Source of the DNA: Rathayibacter agropyri
GTDB lineage: Bacteria; Actinomycetota; Actinomycetes; Actinomycetales; Microbacteriaceae
Reading direction: 5' to 3'
DNA: 64,000 nucleotides
Assembly: GCF_013249015.1 (NCBI RefSeq)
Contig: NZ_JABRPL010000001.1
Location: 978,318 to 1,042,317, forward strand
Shown: one piece after another, positions 7,567-16,501 of the stretch
Position numbering within the stretch: position 1 is the stretch's first letter
Layout: each line of letters begins with the position of its first letter
Translations under genes and position numbers: made by a program
Notes under the pieces: generated by a model
Database searches by the model: none
Told to the model about the DNA's origin: nothing
Seen by the model: only the letters and a program-made list of their open reading frames with translations

Positions 7567-10431
7567 TCAGACATCGTCGTTCCCGTCGTCGAACTGGCCG
7601 GTGGCCTCGCCAGGCTCGTCGTCGATGCCCGCCACTGCGGCTCCCGAGCGGGCGCGCTCGAGCGACATCCCGGTTGGGACAGCGAGCAGCACCGCGACGA
7701 GGAAGACGAGCAGAAGAGCGATCGTGTAGGCGACGCCGAACGGACCGACAACATCCGAGGGAGTCGCCTCGGTCGTGGTGCTCTCCGCATTGACCGCGCT
7801 CCACAGCAGGCCGTAGCGCGTGTCGCCGACCGCCGAGAAGGCCGCGTTACCGTCGAGGGACACCGCAGCGCGGGCTCGGACGGCCGTGGCGGCATCGCCG
7901 ATCTGCGAACCGGCGGGCTCGGTCAGCACGACGAAGCGCACTCCGAGGCGTTTTAGCGCCGAGTCGATGTCGAAGCCGGTGCGCGAGACCAGGTTGCCCG
8001 CGAGTTCATTGATCGCGTCGGCAGGCTCGGCGCCGGTTACAACGAGCGTGGACTGCTGATCGAGCGTCGCCCCGGCTCCGCGCTCGAGTCGCGCGAGAAT
8101 TCCGCCATCGGCCTGAGGCACCAGGACGATCGTGCCGACGCGCGGATCGGTCTGCGCCTCCGCGGCGACATAGGCCGGCAGTGATCGGTCCGATGTGCTG
8201 GTGACCAGTGCTGAGCCGGTCGGGAACGCAACGGCCAGGGGGCCGGCCACAATCGCGACGGCCGCTGTAACGACGAGCGCCGGCACGATCCGGAACGAGG
8301 GGACAGCAGTGATCGACAGCGAGAAGCCGATGACCAGTCCGAGCCAGTAGAGGCTGAGCCCCGAGCCACTCCACACGTTAATCGCTACCGACCCGGTCGT
8401 CGCGACTTGCAGACCCTGAGCGAGCGCGGCCGTGAGGAGCCCCGCCCCGGCGACGCCAACTCCGCCGAGCGCCGAGAGGTTGTTCGGCAACAGCAGCGCG
8501 GCGAGGGCGGCGACGATCAGCGGCAGGACCAGCGCGGCGGTCACCAGCGGTGCGGCGGAAGCCCCGATACCAAGGCCCCCGAGGAAAGCTAACCAGGCAC
8601 TCGGCAGGCCGCCGGGGACGCCCGCGAGCAGGGTGACCATGTCGGCACGCCCCGACGGTAGCGGCACGCCGGGATCAGCGAGGATCGCCAGCCAGTCGCT
8701 CCGGGGCGCTCGGGCGAGCACCAGCGGAAAAAGCAGCAGCAACGCCGGTACCGGCAGGCCGAGGAAGCGACCGACGCTGCGGCCCGCGGTCGCCACGACG
8801 ACGAGCCAGATCACGAGCAGCGGCACGGCGAGCACGGGAGCGCAGGCGACGATCACCGCGGCGAGGATCGACGCGGTCGCCGACGAGGACCACGACCGGT
8901 ACGCGCCGAAGCCGGCGAAGAACAGCCACGGCAGCAGCAGATGTACCAGCATCGGGCCCGGTCGTCCGTCGGCTTGCGCAGCGAAGAAGGCCGGAGCCAG
9001 CAGATAGACCAGGGATCCCGCGCCCCGCGCGATGGCGCTCGAGGTGAGCCGCGCGATCATCAGCCAGGCGCCCATCGCAGCGACAGGCAGAGCGAGCAGG
9101 TAGAGCAGGACCATCGACAGACTCGGCGACCAGAACGTGAACGAGCCGAGCACAGCAAGGACGGCAGCGAACGGATCCGCTGCGCCGATGAAGCCGGAGC
9201 CGAGATCACGCCAGCCGTAGGCGGCATTGCGCCAGAGGTCGCCGACCGTAGGCGACAGGGTCAGTAGTCCGCCACCGCTGAGCGCGGGTGCGGCGAGCAG
9301 CGGTGTGTAGAGGACGAGGCCAATGAGTGCAGCCACGAGAACGACCCAGACCCCGCCTCCTGAGAAGAAGGTGACGGGATGCCGGTCACGCCCGGCCTGC
9401 ACGCGTACCGCATCGTGGCGTACGGAACGAAGCTGGCGCACTACGTCGAGTGGGATGCGCAGGGGTGCGATCGCCTTCCACCCCACGTTCTTCGAGGACC
9501 GCAAGATCCTCCTGGCTCGCAGCACCTTCGTGCCGCCAAACGCGACGACGACAGCCGCGAGCAGCTCGCCGCCAACCAATCCGGGCTGCTTGCGCAGGAG
9601 CCGGACGACCGCGCGGCCGATCGCGAGCGGCACGAGGGAGAGCCAGTGCAGCAGGACGAAGGCCACAGGTGCGTACGCGAGGCGTCGGTGCAGCTGGGCG
9701 GTGCGGTGCTGCCGCGCGCGGCGGCGCTCCCCGCTGTCGATCCGCCGGCCGTCGGGGCGTTGCAGGCCGATCCTGGCAGTGGTGACTCGAGCGTCGGGCA
9801 CACGGCTGACGCGGTGTCCGGCGAGGCGCGTGCGGATCGAGAAGTCGAGGGCGTCGTCAACGACGGGCAGTCCGGGGTCGAAGCCGCCGAGCTCCTCCCA
9901 GAGGGAGTGGCGCACGAGCATCCCGCCCGCGGCGACCGAGAGCACGTCGGGCGTGGAGTCGTGCTGGCCCTGGTCGAGCTCGTCCTCGACGAGGTGCACG
10001 GTCGTGCCGTAGTTGGTGATCGACTCGCCGTAGCTGCGGATGTAGCCCGAGCGGGTCCAGTCCATGATCTTCGGGCCGGCGACGGCGACCGAGGGCGCCA
10101 CTTCGACGGCGCCCAGCAGCGCCGCGAGGGCGCCGGGCTCCGGGGCCGAGTCCTGCGCGAGCAGCCACAGCCACTCGTCCTCGCCGACTGGCGGCTGCAT
10201 GACGCGCACGGCGCGAGCGACTGCCTGCCCGAAGGGGAGGTTCTCGCTCACCTGGACCAGCTGTGTCGGGCCCCACGAGGCGAGCAGCTCATCGGTCGAG
10301 TCCTTCGAGCCGCCATCGACGAAGACGGTCGCGTCGGGCTGCCGGGTCTGCGCCCGGAGCGCCATGAGGGTTCGTTCCAGGTACGCTGCGCCATTACGCG
10401 CAACGAGGACGGCCGTGACTCGTGGATACAT
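7567..10431 (-). CDS. Family 2 glycosyltransferase fused to a large polytopic membrane domain
   Basis: A 954-residue protein. Residues 1 to about 230 form a GT-A glycosyltransferase domain (VTAVLVARNGAAYLERTL at the start, acidic QDS near residue 94, and the acceptor motif GGFDPGLPVVDDALDF). Next come about 12 membrane helices, an extracytoplasmic stretch at roughly 720-900 and a final helix near 910-930. It probably transfers a sugar from a nucleotide donor to a lipid-linked or wall acceptor and may help move it across the membrane (inference). ATG 10431 is preferred over the in-frame TTG at 10440 because a TAGGGT box lies eight bases before it. It lies downstream of whiB on the same strand. 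Confidence 0.9.
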   Translation of the reverse strand: MYPRVTAVLVARNGAAYLERTLMALRAQTRQPDATVFVDGGSKDSTDELLASWGPTQLVQVSENLPFGQAVARAVRVMQPPVGEDEWLWLLAQDSAPEPGALAALLGAVEVAPSVAVAGPKIMDWTRSGYIRSYGESITNYGTTVHLVEDELDQGQHDSTPDVLSVAAGGMLVRHSLWEELGGFDPGLPVVDDALDFSIRTRLAGHRVSRVPDARVTTARIGLQRPDGRRIDSGERRRARQHRTAQLHRRLAYAPVAFVLLHWLSLVPLAIGRAVVRLLRKQPGLVGGELLAAVVVAFGGTKVLRARRILRSSKNVGWKAIAPLRIPLDVVRQLRSVRHDAVRVQAGRDRHPVTFFSGGGVWVVLVAALIGLVLYTPLLAAPALSGGGLLTLSPTVGDLWRNAAYGWRDLGSGFIGAADPFAAVLAVLGSFTFWSPSLSMVLLYLLALPVAAMGAWLMIARLTSSAIARGAGSLVYLLAPAFFAAQADGRPGPMLVHLLLPWLFFAGFGAYRSWSSSATASILAAVIVACAPVLAVPLLVIWLVVVATAGRSVGRFLGLPVPALLLLFPLVLARAPRSDWLAILADPGVPLPSGRADMVTLLAGVPGGLPSAWLAFLGGLGIGASAAPLVTAALVLPLIVAALAALLLPNNLSALGGVGVAGAGLLTAALAQGLQVATTGSVAINVWSGSGLSLYWLGLVIGFSLSITAVPSFRIVPALVVTAAVAIVAGPLAVAFPTGSALVTSTSDRSLPAYVAAEAQTDPRVGTIVLVPQADGGILARLERGAGATLDQQSTLVVTGAEPADAINELAGNLVSRTGFDIDSALKRLGVRFVVLTEPAGSQIGDAATAVRARAAVSLDGNAAFSAVGDTRYGLLWSAVNAESTTTEATPSDVVGPFGVAYTIALLLVFLVAVLLAVPTGMSLERARSGAAVAGIDDEPGEATGQFDDGNDDV

Positions 10432-10439
10432 CGCGGACA

Positions 10440-10445
10440 ACCCTA
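10440..10445 (-). promoter_or_regulatory. -10 box for GT2/DUF5719 operon (leaderless)
   Basis: TAGGGT on the minus strand, eight bases before ATG 10431. It decides the start of the GT2 fusion gene. Confidence 0.55.
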
Positions 10446-10732
10446 AGCGATGCTCGGTCCCCGCCCGCCTCCGGCTCGCCGCCCCGTCGATCTGGCGCGC
10501 ACCGCGTCACCCCGCCACGTGCACCCCGCACTAGCCGGGAGACGCAGGGGCCCCTCATCTGCGGTCACGCTGAGCGGCGCGAGCTGAGCTGCGGTCACAC
10601 CACTCAAAGAACTGCCAGCCCCGGCAAGACCCTCCCACAGGTGCACATCACCTGAGTCTGCGATGCAAGCGGTCGTGCGGAACCAAGCCCTCGACGCCAA
10701 CGGCATCGAGGGCCCCGTCGGGAGGACACAAC
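10446..10732. other. Spacer between whiB and the GT2 gene
   Basis: About 290 bases without a convincing gene. It holds the whiB 3' hairpin (10688-10712) near its right end and the GT2 promoter at its left end. Nothing else is recognisable. Confidence 0.5.
10688..10712 (-). terminator. Hairpin downstream of whiB
   Basis: CCCTCGA-c-GCC / GGC-a-TCGAGGG stem with an AAC loop, 21 bases past the whiB stop on the minus strand. There is no clear U tract, so terminator function is inferred from position. Confidence 0.5.
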
Positions 10733-11065
10733 TCAGGCCCGGCGGCGCAGCTTGCGGCGCTCGCGCTCGGACAGTCCGCCCCAGATCCCAAAGCGCTCGT
10801 CGTTCTCGAGTGCGTACTCGAGGCACTGCGCGCGGACCTCGCAGGAGGTGCAGATTTTCTTGGCGTCGCGGGTCGATCCGCCCTTCTCGGGGAAGAATGC
10901 CTCGGGGTCGGTCTGCGCGCACAGCGAGTCCACCTGCCACGAGAGGACGCCACCGGGCGCCTCGCTCTCGGTATCGATACCCGGCCGGACCCCGGGAACG
11001 CCGAGGCGCACGGGATCGACGAACCAGTCCTCGGGGACTCCGGAGTGTTGTTCCGGAAGCGTCAT
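10733..11065 (-). CDS. whiB: WhiB family iron-sulfur transcription regulator (WhiB2/WhmD-like)
   Basis: A 110-residue WhiB-like protein. Four cysteines at 49, 72, 75 and 81 (C-x22-C-x2-C-x5-C) bind the [4Fe-4S] cluster. The GIWGG turn (93-97) and the basic tail RERRKLRRRA contact sigma factor and DNA. The C-terminal form and the neighbourhood fit WhiB2/WhmD, the cell-division/septation regulator equivalent to Streptomyces WhiB. It has a good -35/-10 promoter at 11134-11162, so unlike many neighbours it has a leader of about 60 bases containing GGAGACGGC before ATG 11065. Confidence 0.96.
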   Translation of the reverse strand: MTLPEQHSGVPEDWFVDPVRLGVPGVRPGIDTESEAPGGVLSWQVDSLCAQTDPEAFFPEKGGSTRDAKKICTSCEVRAQCLEYALENDERFGIWGGLSERERRKLRRRA

Positions 11066-11133
11066 GCCGTCTCCTACCCCGCTTGCGAACCGATGAATGG
11101 CGAGCCACTCCTTCTGGAGCCGCTGCCTAGGTA

Positions 11134-11162
11134 ATTACAGCGGTGTCATTCGCCCAGGTCAA
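11134..11162 (-). promoter_or_regulatory. whiB promoter (-35/-10) with a GACAC motif in the spacer
   Basis: On the minus strand: TTGACC (11157-11162), a 17-base spacer, then TGTAAT (11134-11139). It is the best sigma70-type promoter I see in the window. The spacer contains GACAC, the core known to bind WhiA in Streptomyces, so WhiA/WhiB autoregulation is possible (inference). Confidence 0.7.
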
Positions 11163-11175
11163 GTCGCGGACTCTA

Positions 11176-11200
11176 AACCCTCAACCCGCCGTGGAGGGTT
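11176..11200 (-). terminator. Terminator hairpin after galE
   Basis: AACCCTC/GAGGGTT stem of seven base pairs with an 11-base loop, followed on the minus strand by TTTAGAG. It lies between the galE stop and the whiB promoter. Confidence 0.6.
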
Positions 11201-11236
11201 CATGACACACCGGCGTGTCGCGACCGTGAGTTCCGG

Positions 11237-12202
11237 TCAGAACGCGGTCGCGCTGCGGGCTCGCCATGCGCTCTCGACCATCTCCCCCAGGGTGTGCCGC
11301 ATCTCCCAACCGAGATCGCGGGCGGCGGTCTCGCCCGAGGCGACGATGCGGGGCGGGTCTCCGGGTCGGCGCGGTGCCACCTCAGGCGTGAAGTCGATGC
11401 CCGTGCTCTCGGCAATCGCGCGCATGATCTCGCCGACAGAGGCGCCGGACCCGCTGCCCAGGTTGTAGGCGGGGTCGATCTGCTCGCCCGCCGCCAGTCG
11501 GCGAGCGGCCGCCACATGTGCCAGTGCAAGGTCGGCGACGTGGAGATAGTCGCGGACGCAGGTGCCGTCCGGTGTCGGGTAATCGTTGCCGTAGATCCTC
11601 GGGGTGCGTCCGGCAAGAAGCGCCTCGAACACGAGCGGGAACAGGTTGTGCGGGCTGGTGTCGTAGACGTCCGCGGAGCCAGAGCCGACCACGTTGAAGT
11701 AGCGGAGGGAGGTGTGCCGTATTCCGTGCGCGCGCCCCACGTCCGCGAGCAGCCACTCCCCGATCAGCTTCGATTCGCCGTAGGGCGACTCCGGGCTCTT
11801 CGGCGTGCTCTCGGTGACGAGATCCACATCGACCGCGCCGTAGACGGCTGCGCTCGAGGAGAAAACGATCGATGTGACGCCGGCCCGCTCCATCGCCGCG
11901 AGGACGCGCATCGTGCCGACGACGTTCTGCTCGTAGGTGTGCAGCGGCCGTTGGACCGAGACTCCGGCGTACTTGAAGCCGGAAACGTGCACGACTCCCT
12001 CGATGTCGTGCTCAGCGAACACGCGGTCGAGCAGCGCCTCATCGAGAATCGAGCCCTGATGGAACGGGACCCCCTCCGGCACGAATGCCGCGTGCCCTGA
12101 GGACAGATCATCGAGCACGATCGGTTCGATTCCCTGCGCAGAGAAAGCGCGCACCACGTGGGCCCCGATGTACCCCGCTCCTCCGGTGACCAGCCATGCC
12201 AT
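11237..12202 (-). CDS. galE: UDP-glucose 4-epimerase
   Basis: Extended SDR enzyme that interconverts UDP-glucose and UDP-galactose; 321 residues. The NAD site is VTGGAGYIGAHV at the N-terminus. The catalytic Ser lies in SSSAAVYG and the Tyr/Lys pair in SPYGESK, and DYLHVADLA is typical of GalE. The start is ATG 12202 because AGGAGG lies six bases upstream; the in-frame ATG at 12208 touches that ribosome site. It supplies galactose donors to the surrounding glycan genes. Single gene with its own terminator. Confidence 0.95.
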   Translation of the reverse strand: MAWLVTGGAGYIGAHVVRAFSAQGIEPIVLDDLSSGHAAFVPEGVPFHQGSILDEALLDRVFAEHDIEGVVHVSGFKYAGVSVQRPLHTYEQNVVGTMRVLAAMERAGVTSIVFSSSAAVYGAVDVDLVTESTPKSPESPYGESKLIGEWLLADVGRAHGIRHTSLRYFNVVGSGSADVYDTSPHNLFPLVFEALLAGRTPRIYGNDYPTPDGTCVRDYLHVADLALAHVAAARRLAAGEQIDPAYNLGSGSGASVGEIMRAIAESTGIDFTPEVAPRRPGDPPRIVASGETAARDLGWEMRHTLGEMVESAWRARSATAF

Positions 12203-12372
12203 CCGCATCCTCCTTCGAACCCGGCGCACGAGTCCGCTCGCCGAAAGACACCTTAGCGGCGCGCAAGACGGGCCGAGCGGTCAGTCGCGACCCTGCTTCG
12301 GCGCTGCTCCAGCAGGAGGGCCGACAGGCGTCAGGGGCCGGGTGTCAAGGGCCAGGCGTTCGGGGCATAACC

Positions 12373-13590
12373 TCACACCGTGGCGACGAACAACGTCCCG
12401 CGCCCGGTCACCGACAGCGCGCCCTCGGACGGCGTCACGAACACGCTCTCGCCGCGCTCAACTCTCGCCGAGCCCTCCGCGCCGGCAAGGGAGAACGAGC
12501 CCTCAGTCGCGATCGCAATCGCCGGTCCGTGCAGCACCACGCGCGCAGCGACGTCCGACTCCGGCTGCACCACGGCCAACACGAAGTCGGGCACGTCCGG
12601 CCGGTACACGCGGACGCCGGGCGCCGCCTCCTCGGCCGGCAAATACGGGACAGGCAACGGCGAGAAATCGAGCACGCTCATCAGCTCGGGGACGTCGATG
12701 TGCTTGGGCGTCAGCCCGCCGCGCAGCACGTTGTCGGACGCGGCCATCAGCTCGACTCCCGTGCCGGCGAGGTACGCGTGGATGTTTCCCGCCGGCAGGT
12801 AGAGCGCCTCGCCGCGCGCGAGACGCACGCGGTTCAGGAGCAGTGAGAGGACGATGCCCGGGTCGCCTGGGTAGCTCCCGGCGAGTTCCCCCACCGTGAC
12901 GGTCTCGGGGCGATCGTCCCCCGCACAGGCGGTGACGACGGCCGCTACCAGCGCGGAGACCTCGGCGCGATCCCCGTCCGAGAGGAGCCACGAAACGGCG
13001 CGGCGAAGTACGACGGCAGGGTCGCCATCGAGCGTGGCCGCGAACCGCGTGATCGCCTCCGCCGCCTCCCCCGACGAGCGCCCGGCGAGTTCGGAGAGCA
13101 GCGCGCGGGCGGCCTCGGGCTCGCGGAATCCGCAGAGTGCCTCGAAGCTCTCACTGAGCGCGTACATCAGCTCCGGCTTGTGGAACGGGTCCTTGTAGTT
13201 GCGGTCGGCAGCGTCGCGAGGGATGCCAGCCGCCTCCTCCTCGACAAAGCGGCGGCGGGCTGTGTCGGCGGAGGGGTGCGCCTGGAGCGAGAGGGGGCCT
13301 CCGGCGGCGAGGATCTTGAGCAGGAAGGGCAGGCGCGGACGTCCCGAGACCGGGTCGACCGACCCCTCCACTCCGGCGAGCGCCGCCTCGGGCTCGCGTG
13401 CAATCCATTCGGCGAGGGTGTCGGCGCCGACGGAGGCGGGGTCGAGAATCCGTGCGGGCGATCCGGGGTGCGCGCCAAGCCAGAGCTCGGCCTCCGGCGC
13501 TCCGGAGGGAGCCGTGCCCAGAGCCTCGGAGATGCCGGTGAGCGACCCCCAGGCGTAGTCGCGGGGAGTGTTGCCGATCGGGATAAACAC
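12373..13590 (-). CDS. manA: Mannose-6-phosphate isomerase, class I
   Basis: Zinc cupin enzyme that converts fructose-6-phosphate to mannose-6-phosphate, the entry to GDP-mannose; 405 residues. It has YAWGS at the N-terminus, the metal-binding QAHPS motif and the later YLPAGNIHAYL block, which fixes the type I PMI family. GTG 13590 (VFIPIGN) is the only plausible start; GGAAGG lies 11 bases upstream. Its neighbours point to mannose use in wall glycans; the two GDP-mannose dehydratases are 8 kb away. Confidence 0.95.
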   Translation of the reverse strand: MFIPIGNTPRDYAWGSLTGISEALGTAPSGAPEAELWLGAHPGSPARILDPASVGADTLAEWIAREPEAALAGVEGSVDPVSGRPRLPFLLKILAAGGPLSLQAHPSADTARRRFVEEEAAGIPRDAADRNYKDPFHKPELMYALSESFEALCGFREPEAARALLSELAGRSSGEAAEAITRFAATLDGDPAVVLRRAVSWLLSDGDRAEVSALVAAVVTACAGDDRPETVTVGELAGSYPGDPGIVLSLLLNRVRLARGEALYLPAGNIHAYLAGTGVELMAASDNVLRGGLTPKHIDVPELMSVLDFSPLPVPYLPAEEAAPGVRVYRPDVPDFVLAVVQPESDVAARVVLHGPAIAIATEGSFSLAGAEGSARVERGESVFVTPSEGALSVTGRGTLFVATV

Positions 13591-13830
13591 GGGAACTCTG
13601 GCCTTCCGTCTGGGGAGTAGGTCGGAGGCGCTCGTCCGGATCCGCCGGGGCCGCCGCGCCCGACGGTAGCAGGATCCACAACGCCGACCGGGGAGGAGGG
13701 CCCACCTGTTGGTGCTCGCCGCCAGAGGACGGCGCGCTCGCACCGGTCGTTCGTACGCTGAGCCGAGCGGTACCGTCGCCACCCACGACGGGCAGCGGTG
13801 CAGCATCCGATAAGCAAGGGAGCATGGAGC

Positions 13831-15018
13831 ATGGACAGCACGATCTTCGAGACCCTGGCGGCCGACTTCTACGGGTTCGAGGCGAGCCTCTCCCCCGCCG
13901 AGAAGGAGCTGATCGTCGGCGTGCGCGCGTTCCTCGAACAGGAGGTCCGGCCGATCGCCGACGACTACTGGGAGCGCGCCGAGTTCCCGCGGCAGCTGAT
14001 CCCAAGCCTCCACGCGACCGGCATCATCGGCCTCTCCTGGCCTAAGACCCGTTCGATCGAGAACTCGGCAGTGTTCCGCGGCTGGGTGGCGCTGGAGTTG
14101 GGCCGCGTGGATGCGGGCATCGCGACCTACGTCGGCGTGCAGAACGGGCTGGTGATGGGGGCCGTCGGCGTCGCCGGCTCCGAGGAGCAGCGCGCGGAAT
14201 GGCTGCCGAAGCTGGCCTCGGGCGAGGTGATCGGCGCGTTCGGCTTGACCGAGCCGCACTCCGGCTCCGATTCGGCGCAGGGACTGCGCACGACCGCCCA
14301 GCGCGACGGCGACTCCTGGGTACTCGACGGCGAAAAACGCTGGATCGGCAACGCAACCTTCAGCGACGTCACCGTGATCTGGGCAAAGGACGTCGCCGAC
14401 GGCCAGGTGAAGGGCTTCCTCGTGCCCACGTCGACGCCCGGCTACCGGGCCACCTCCATCGCCCGCAAGCAGAGCCTGCGCACCGTGCAAAACGCCGACA
14501 TCGTGCTCGAGGGCGTGCGGGTACCTGAGTCGCTGCGCCTCCAGGGCGCCGACTCCTTCCGCGACACGGCAAAGGTCCTCCGCCTCACCCGCGCGGAGGT
14601 CGCCTGGCAGGCCATCGGAGTCGCGATCGGCGCCTACGACGCCGCGCTGCGCTACGCGAAGGAGCGCGTGCAATTCGGCAAGCCGCTTGTCGGCCACCAG
14701 CTGGTGCAGGACCTCCTCGTGAAGAGCATCGGCAATATCACCGCGAGCATTGCCCTGGCCACCCGCGTCTCCGAAATGCTCGACGCCGGTGAACAGCGCG
14801 ACGAACACTCGGCTCTGGCCAAGGCCTACGCGACGGCCCGGATGCGCGAGACCGTGGCGTGGTGCCGCGAGGTGATGGGCGGCAACGGCATCGTTCTCGA
14901 CTACGGGGTGGCCCGCTTCTTCGCCGACGCGGAGGCCCTCTATTCGTACGAGGGCACCCGCGAGATGAACACTCTGATCGTCGGCCGCTCGATCACTGGC
15001 ACCGCCGCGTTCGTGTGA
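13831..15018 (+). CDS. Acyl-CoA dehydrogenase, glutaryl-CoA dehydrogenase-like
   Basis: FAD-dependent acyl-CoA dehydrogenase of 395 residues. The FAD/substrate block AFGLTEPHSGSD and the WIGNATF segment are clear, and the catalytic glutamate sits in SYEGT near the C-terminus. The tail TREMNTLIVGR is typical of the glutaryl-CoA dehydrogenase branch, so lysine/tryptophan degradation is possible, but the substrate is not certain. The start is ATG 13831 with AAGGGAG about eight bases upstream. Divergent from manA. Confidence 0.9.
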   Translation: MDSTIFETLAADFYGFEASLSPAEKELIVGVRAFLEQEVRPIADDYWERAEFPRQLIPSLHATGIIGLSWPKTRSIENSAVFRGWVALELGRVDAGIATYVGVQNGLVMGAVGVAGSEEQRAEWLPKLASGEVIGAFGLTEPHSGSDSAQGLRTTAQRDGDSWVLDGEKRWIGNATFSDVTVIWAKDVADGQVKGFLVPTSTPGYRATSIARKQSLRTVQNADIVLEGVRVPESLRLQGADSFRDTAKVLRLTRAEVAWQAIGVAIGAYDAALRYAKERVQFGKPLVGHQLVQDLLVKSIGNITASIALATRVSEMLDAGEQRDEHSALAKAYATARMRETVAWCREVMGGNGIVLDYGVARFFADAEALYSYEGTREMNTLIVGRSITGTAAFV

Positions 15019-15019
15019 A

Positions 15020-15069
15020 CGTCCGCGCTGCGCGGTGCGGTTGAGGCGCGCAGTGGCCACTAGCGGACG
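15020..15069 (+). terminator. Nested inverted repeat after acyl-CoA dehydrogenase
   Basis: Outer CGTCCGC/GCGGACG and inner CTGCGCG/CGCGCAG arms start two bases past the stop codon. Probable terminator of the upstream gene. Confidence 0.55.
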
Positions 15070-15478
15070 ACGTGGGCCGACGTGAAACGGACCGGTCCTG
15101 TGGGGTTGGTCTCCACAGTTCCTCTACAGGCCGAAGATGTCACATGCCGCTTGCCCGCGGAATTCGGCTTGCTCTCCCTGGCTGCGGATAAGCGCTCAGG
15201 CTTTTTCGCGGCAATACCGCGCGACGTGTCGCCAGTCGTGATCGCGCCCCGTGCGACCGATCTTAAGCCTCGACTCCGCTGGAGCGAACACAAGGCAGGG
15301 CTCGACTCCTGCTGACGTTCCGTCAGGGATTCCATAGGGGACGGCGACCGAGACTAACGCAGCGTCCACACTTATCCGGGAAAACTTTTAGCGCCCTCAT
15401 CGCTCGCGCCGTCGTCGCCCGCTTTATCGAAGTTTACTCCTGCCAGTTACGGCATTCCCCCCGGGGGTAATCTTTTGC
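15070..15478. other. Non-coding or decayed spacer at the left edge of the accessory island
   Basis: About 400 bases between the acyl-CoA dehydrogenase terminator and the HTH gene promoter. It is richer in A/T than its surroundings, especially 15340-15480. An open frame at 15082-15315 resembles nothing I know and lacks the codon pattern of its neighbours. Probably acquired or degenerate DNA. Confidence 0.4.
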
Positions 15479-15484
15479 TAGAAT
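15479..15484 (+). promoter_or_regulatory. -10 box for the HTH/DUF3800-like cassette (leaderless)
   Basis: TAGAAT, six bases before GTG 15491. It is close to consensus and uses the same arrangement as the host genes. Confidence 0.6.
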
Positions 15485-15490
15485 AGTGCA

Positions 15491-16501
15491 GTGATTGAAT
15501 CCGAAGAGCGTGATGCAGACGGGTTGCTGCGGCAACTCGTCGCCTCCGTATCGGCGATCCCGGACCCGCTCGAGCGGGCGACTGAGTGTGTGCGCGTCGG
15601 AGACGAGGTTCGGGGACTTCATTCGCAGCTTGCGGATGTGCGACGGCGGGCGATCTACGAAGCGACTCTAGAGCCGGGAGCAACGGGACGTAGCGTTGCG
15701 GCCGAGCTCGGAGTGAGCGCGAAGACCGTCTCACAGGCCTCGGCTGAGTACCGCCGCGCGGATGTGGAAACCCTTCGCGAGCTTGTTCTCGCTGCCAAAG
15801 CTGCGAGCCCGGGGGATGCCGATGTCGCCTATGCGGAAGCGATGCTCGCGAGCACGACTGCGGTCGGTGTTCTTGCCCGTGTCGTTGTCAAGCTGTCGGA
15901 TCAGTGGCACTGCTCGGTCGACTTCGACTCAGACGACGACCACTGGTGGAAGATTCAAGACGGCTTCGAGCGCGCTCAGTACCTCAGTAATTTAGCAGGG
16001 TTGGAGAGATTCCGGACCGCGGTTGCTGACGATGCCGATGCCGATGCGATCGACCCTCACACTCCTGCGATCCTGCGGTGGCCGTGCAAGCTTCTCAACG
16101 CAATGCCCGGTATCAGCGCATTCGCGACGACGGATGAACATCGAGAGCGCCCGGTTTGGACCCTCTGGTGGAACATCATGTCTGCCGACAGCCACGTCGA
16201 CATCTTTTCGGCCGGCCCGTCCGGTGACGGCTGGCTGGTCTCGGAATGGCTTGTATGGCTCGTCCGCGACTACCGAATGGCTGGACGTTCGATCGAATCC
16301 ACGGTGACCGCTCCTCCTCCCATGCTTAACGAGCCGGGCAATATGTTGACGTTTGCGATCGAAGCGTACCTTGACGGCGAAGATGCCGTGGACCCCCATG
16401 AGTTCGGCCGGTCGATCGTCAAGCTCTGGGGCGGAGCGGGCAGCGAGCGGGACAGGACTGGCTATTTTGAGGTCGACTGGCCTGCTGAGGATGAGATGTG
16501 A
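15491..16501 (+). CDS. Uncharacterised protein with N-terminal helix-turn-helix
   Basis: I do not recognise this 336-residue protein. Residues 1-60 are helical and charged. Residues about 65-88 (TGRSVAAELGVSAKTVSQAS) form a likely helix-turn-helix. The remaining 250 residues are acidic, rich in Trp (WWKIQDGFER, WTLWWNIMS) and lack a known motif. GTG 15491 follows a TAGAAT box by six bases. It overlaps the DUF3800-like gene by four bases (ATGA), so the two are made together. Third positions look less GC-biased than in neighbours, suggesting transfer (by eye). It could be a regulator or antitoxin of the downstream protein, or a sensor; function unknown. Confidence 0.75.
   Translation: MIESEERDADGLLRQLVASVSAIPDPLERATECVRVGDEVRGLHSQLADVRRRAIYEATLEPGATGRSVAAELGVSAKTVSQASAEYRRADVETLRELVLAAKAASPGDADVAYAEAMLASTTAVGVLARVVVKLSDQWHCSVDFDSDDDHWWKIQDGFERAQYLSNLAGLERFRTAVADDADADAIDPHTPAILRWPCKLLNAMPGISAFATTDEHRERPVWTLWWNIMSADSHVDIFSAGPSGDGWLVSEWLVWLVRDYRMAGRSIESTVTAPPPMLNEPGNMLTFAIEAYLDGEDAVDPHEFGRSIVKLWGGAGSERDRTGYFEVDWPAEDEM

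Noticed and set aside
12373-15060. An 895-codon frame covering manA on -
   Set aside because: The part beyond 13590 is antisense to the acyl-CoA dehydrogenase; manA itself starts at 13590.
15082-15315. Open frame of 77 codons on + in the spacer before the HTH gene
   Set aside because: No motif, no ribosome site or -10 box, and an equally long frame runs on the other strand.
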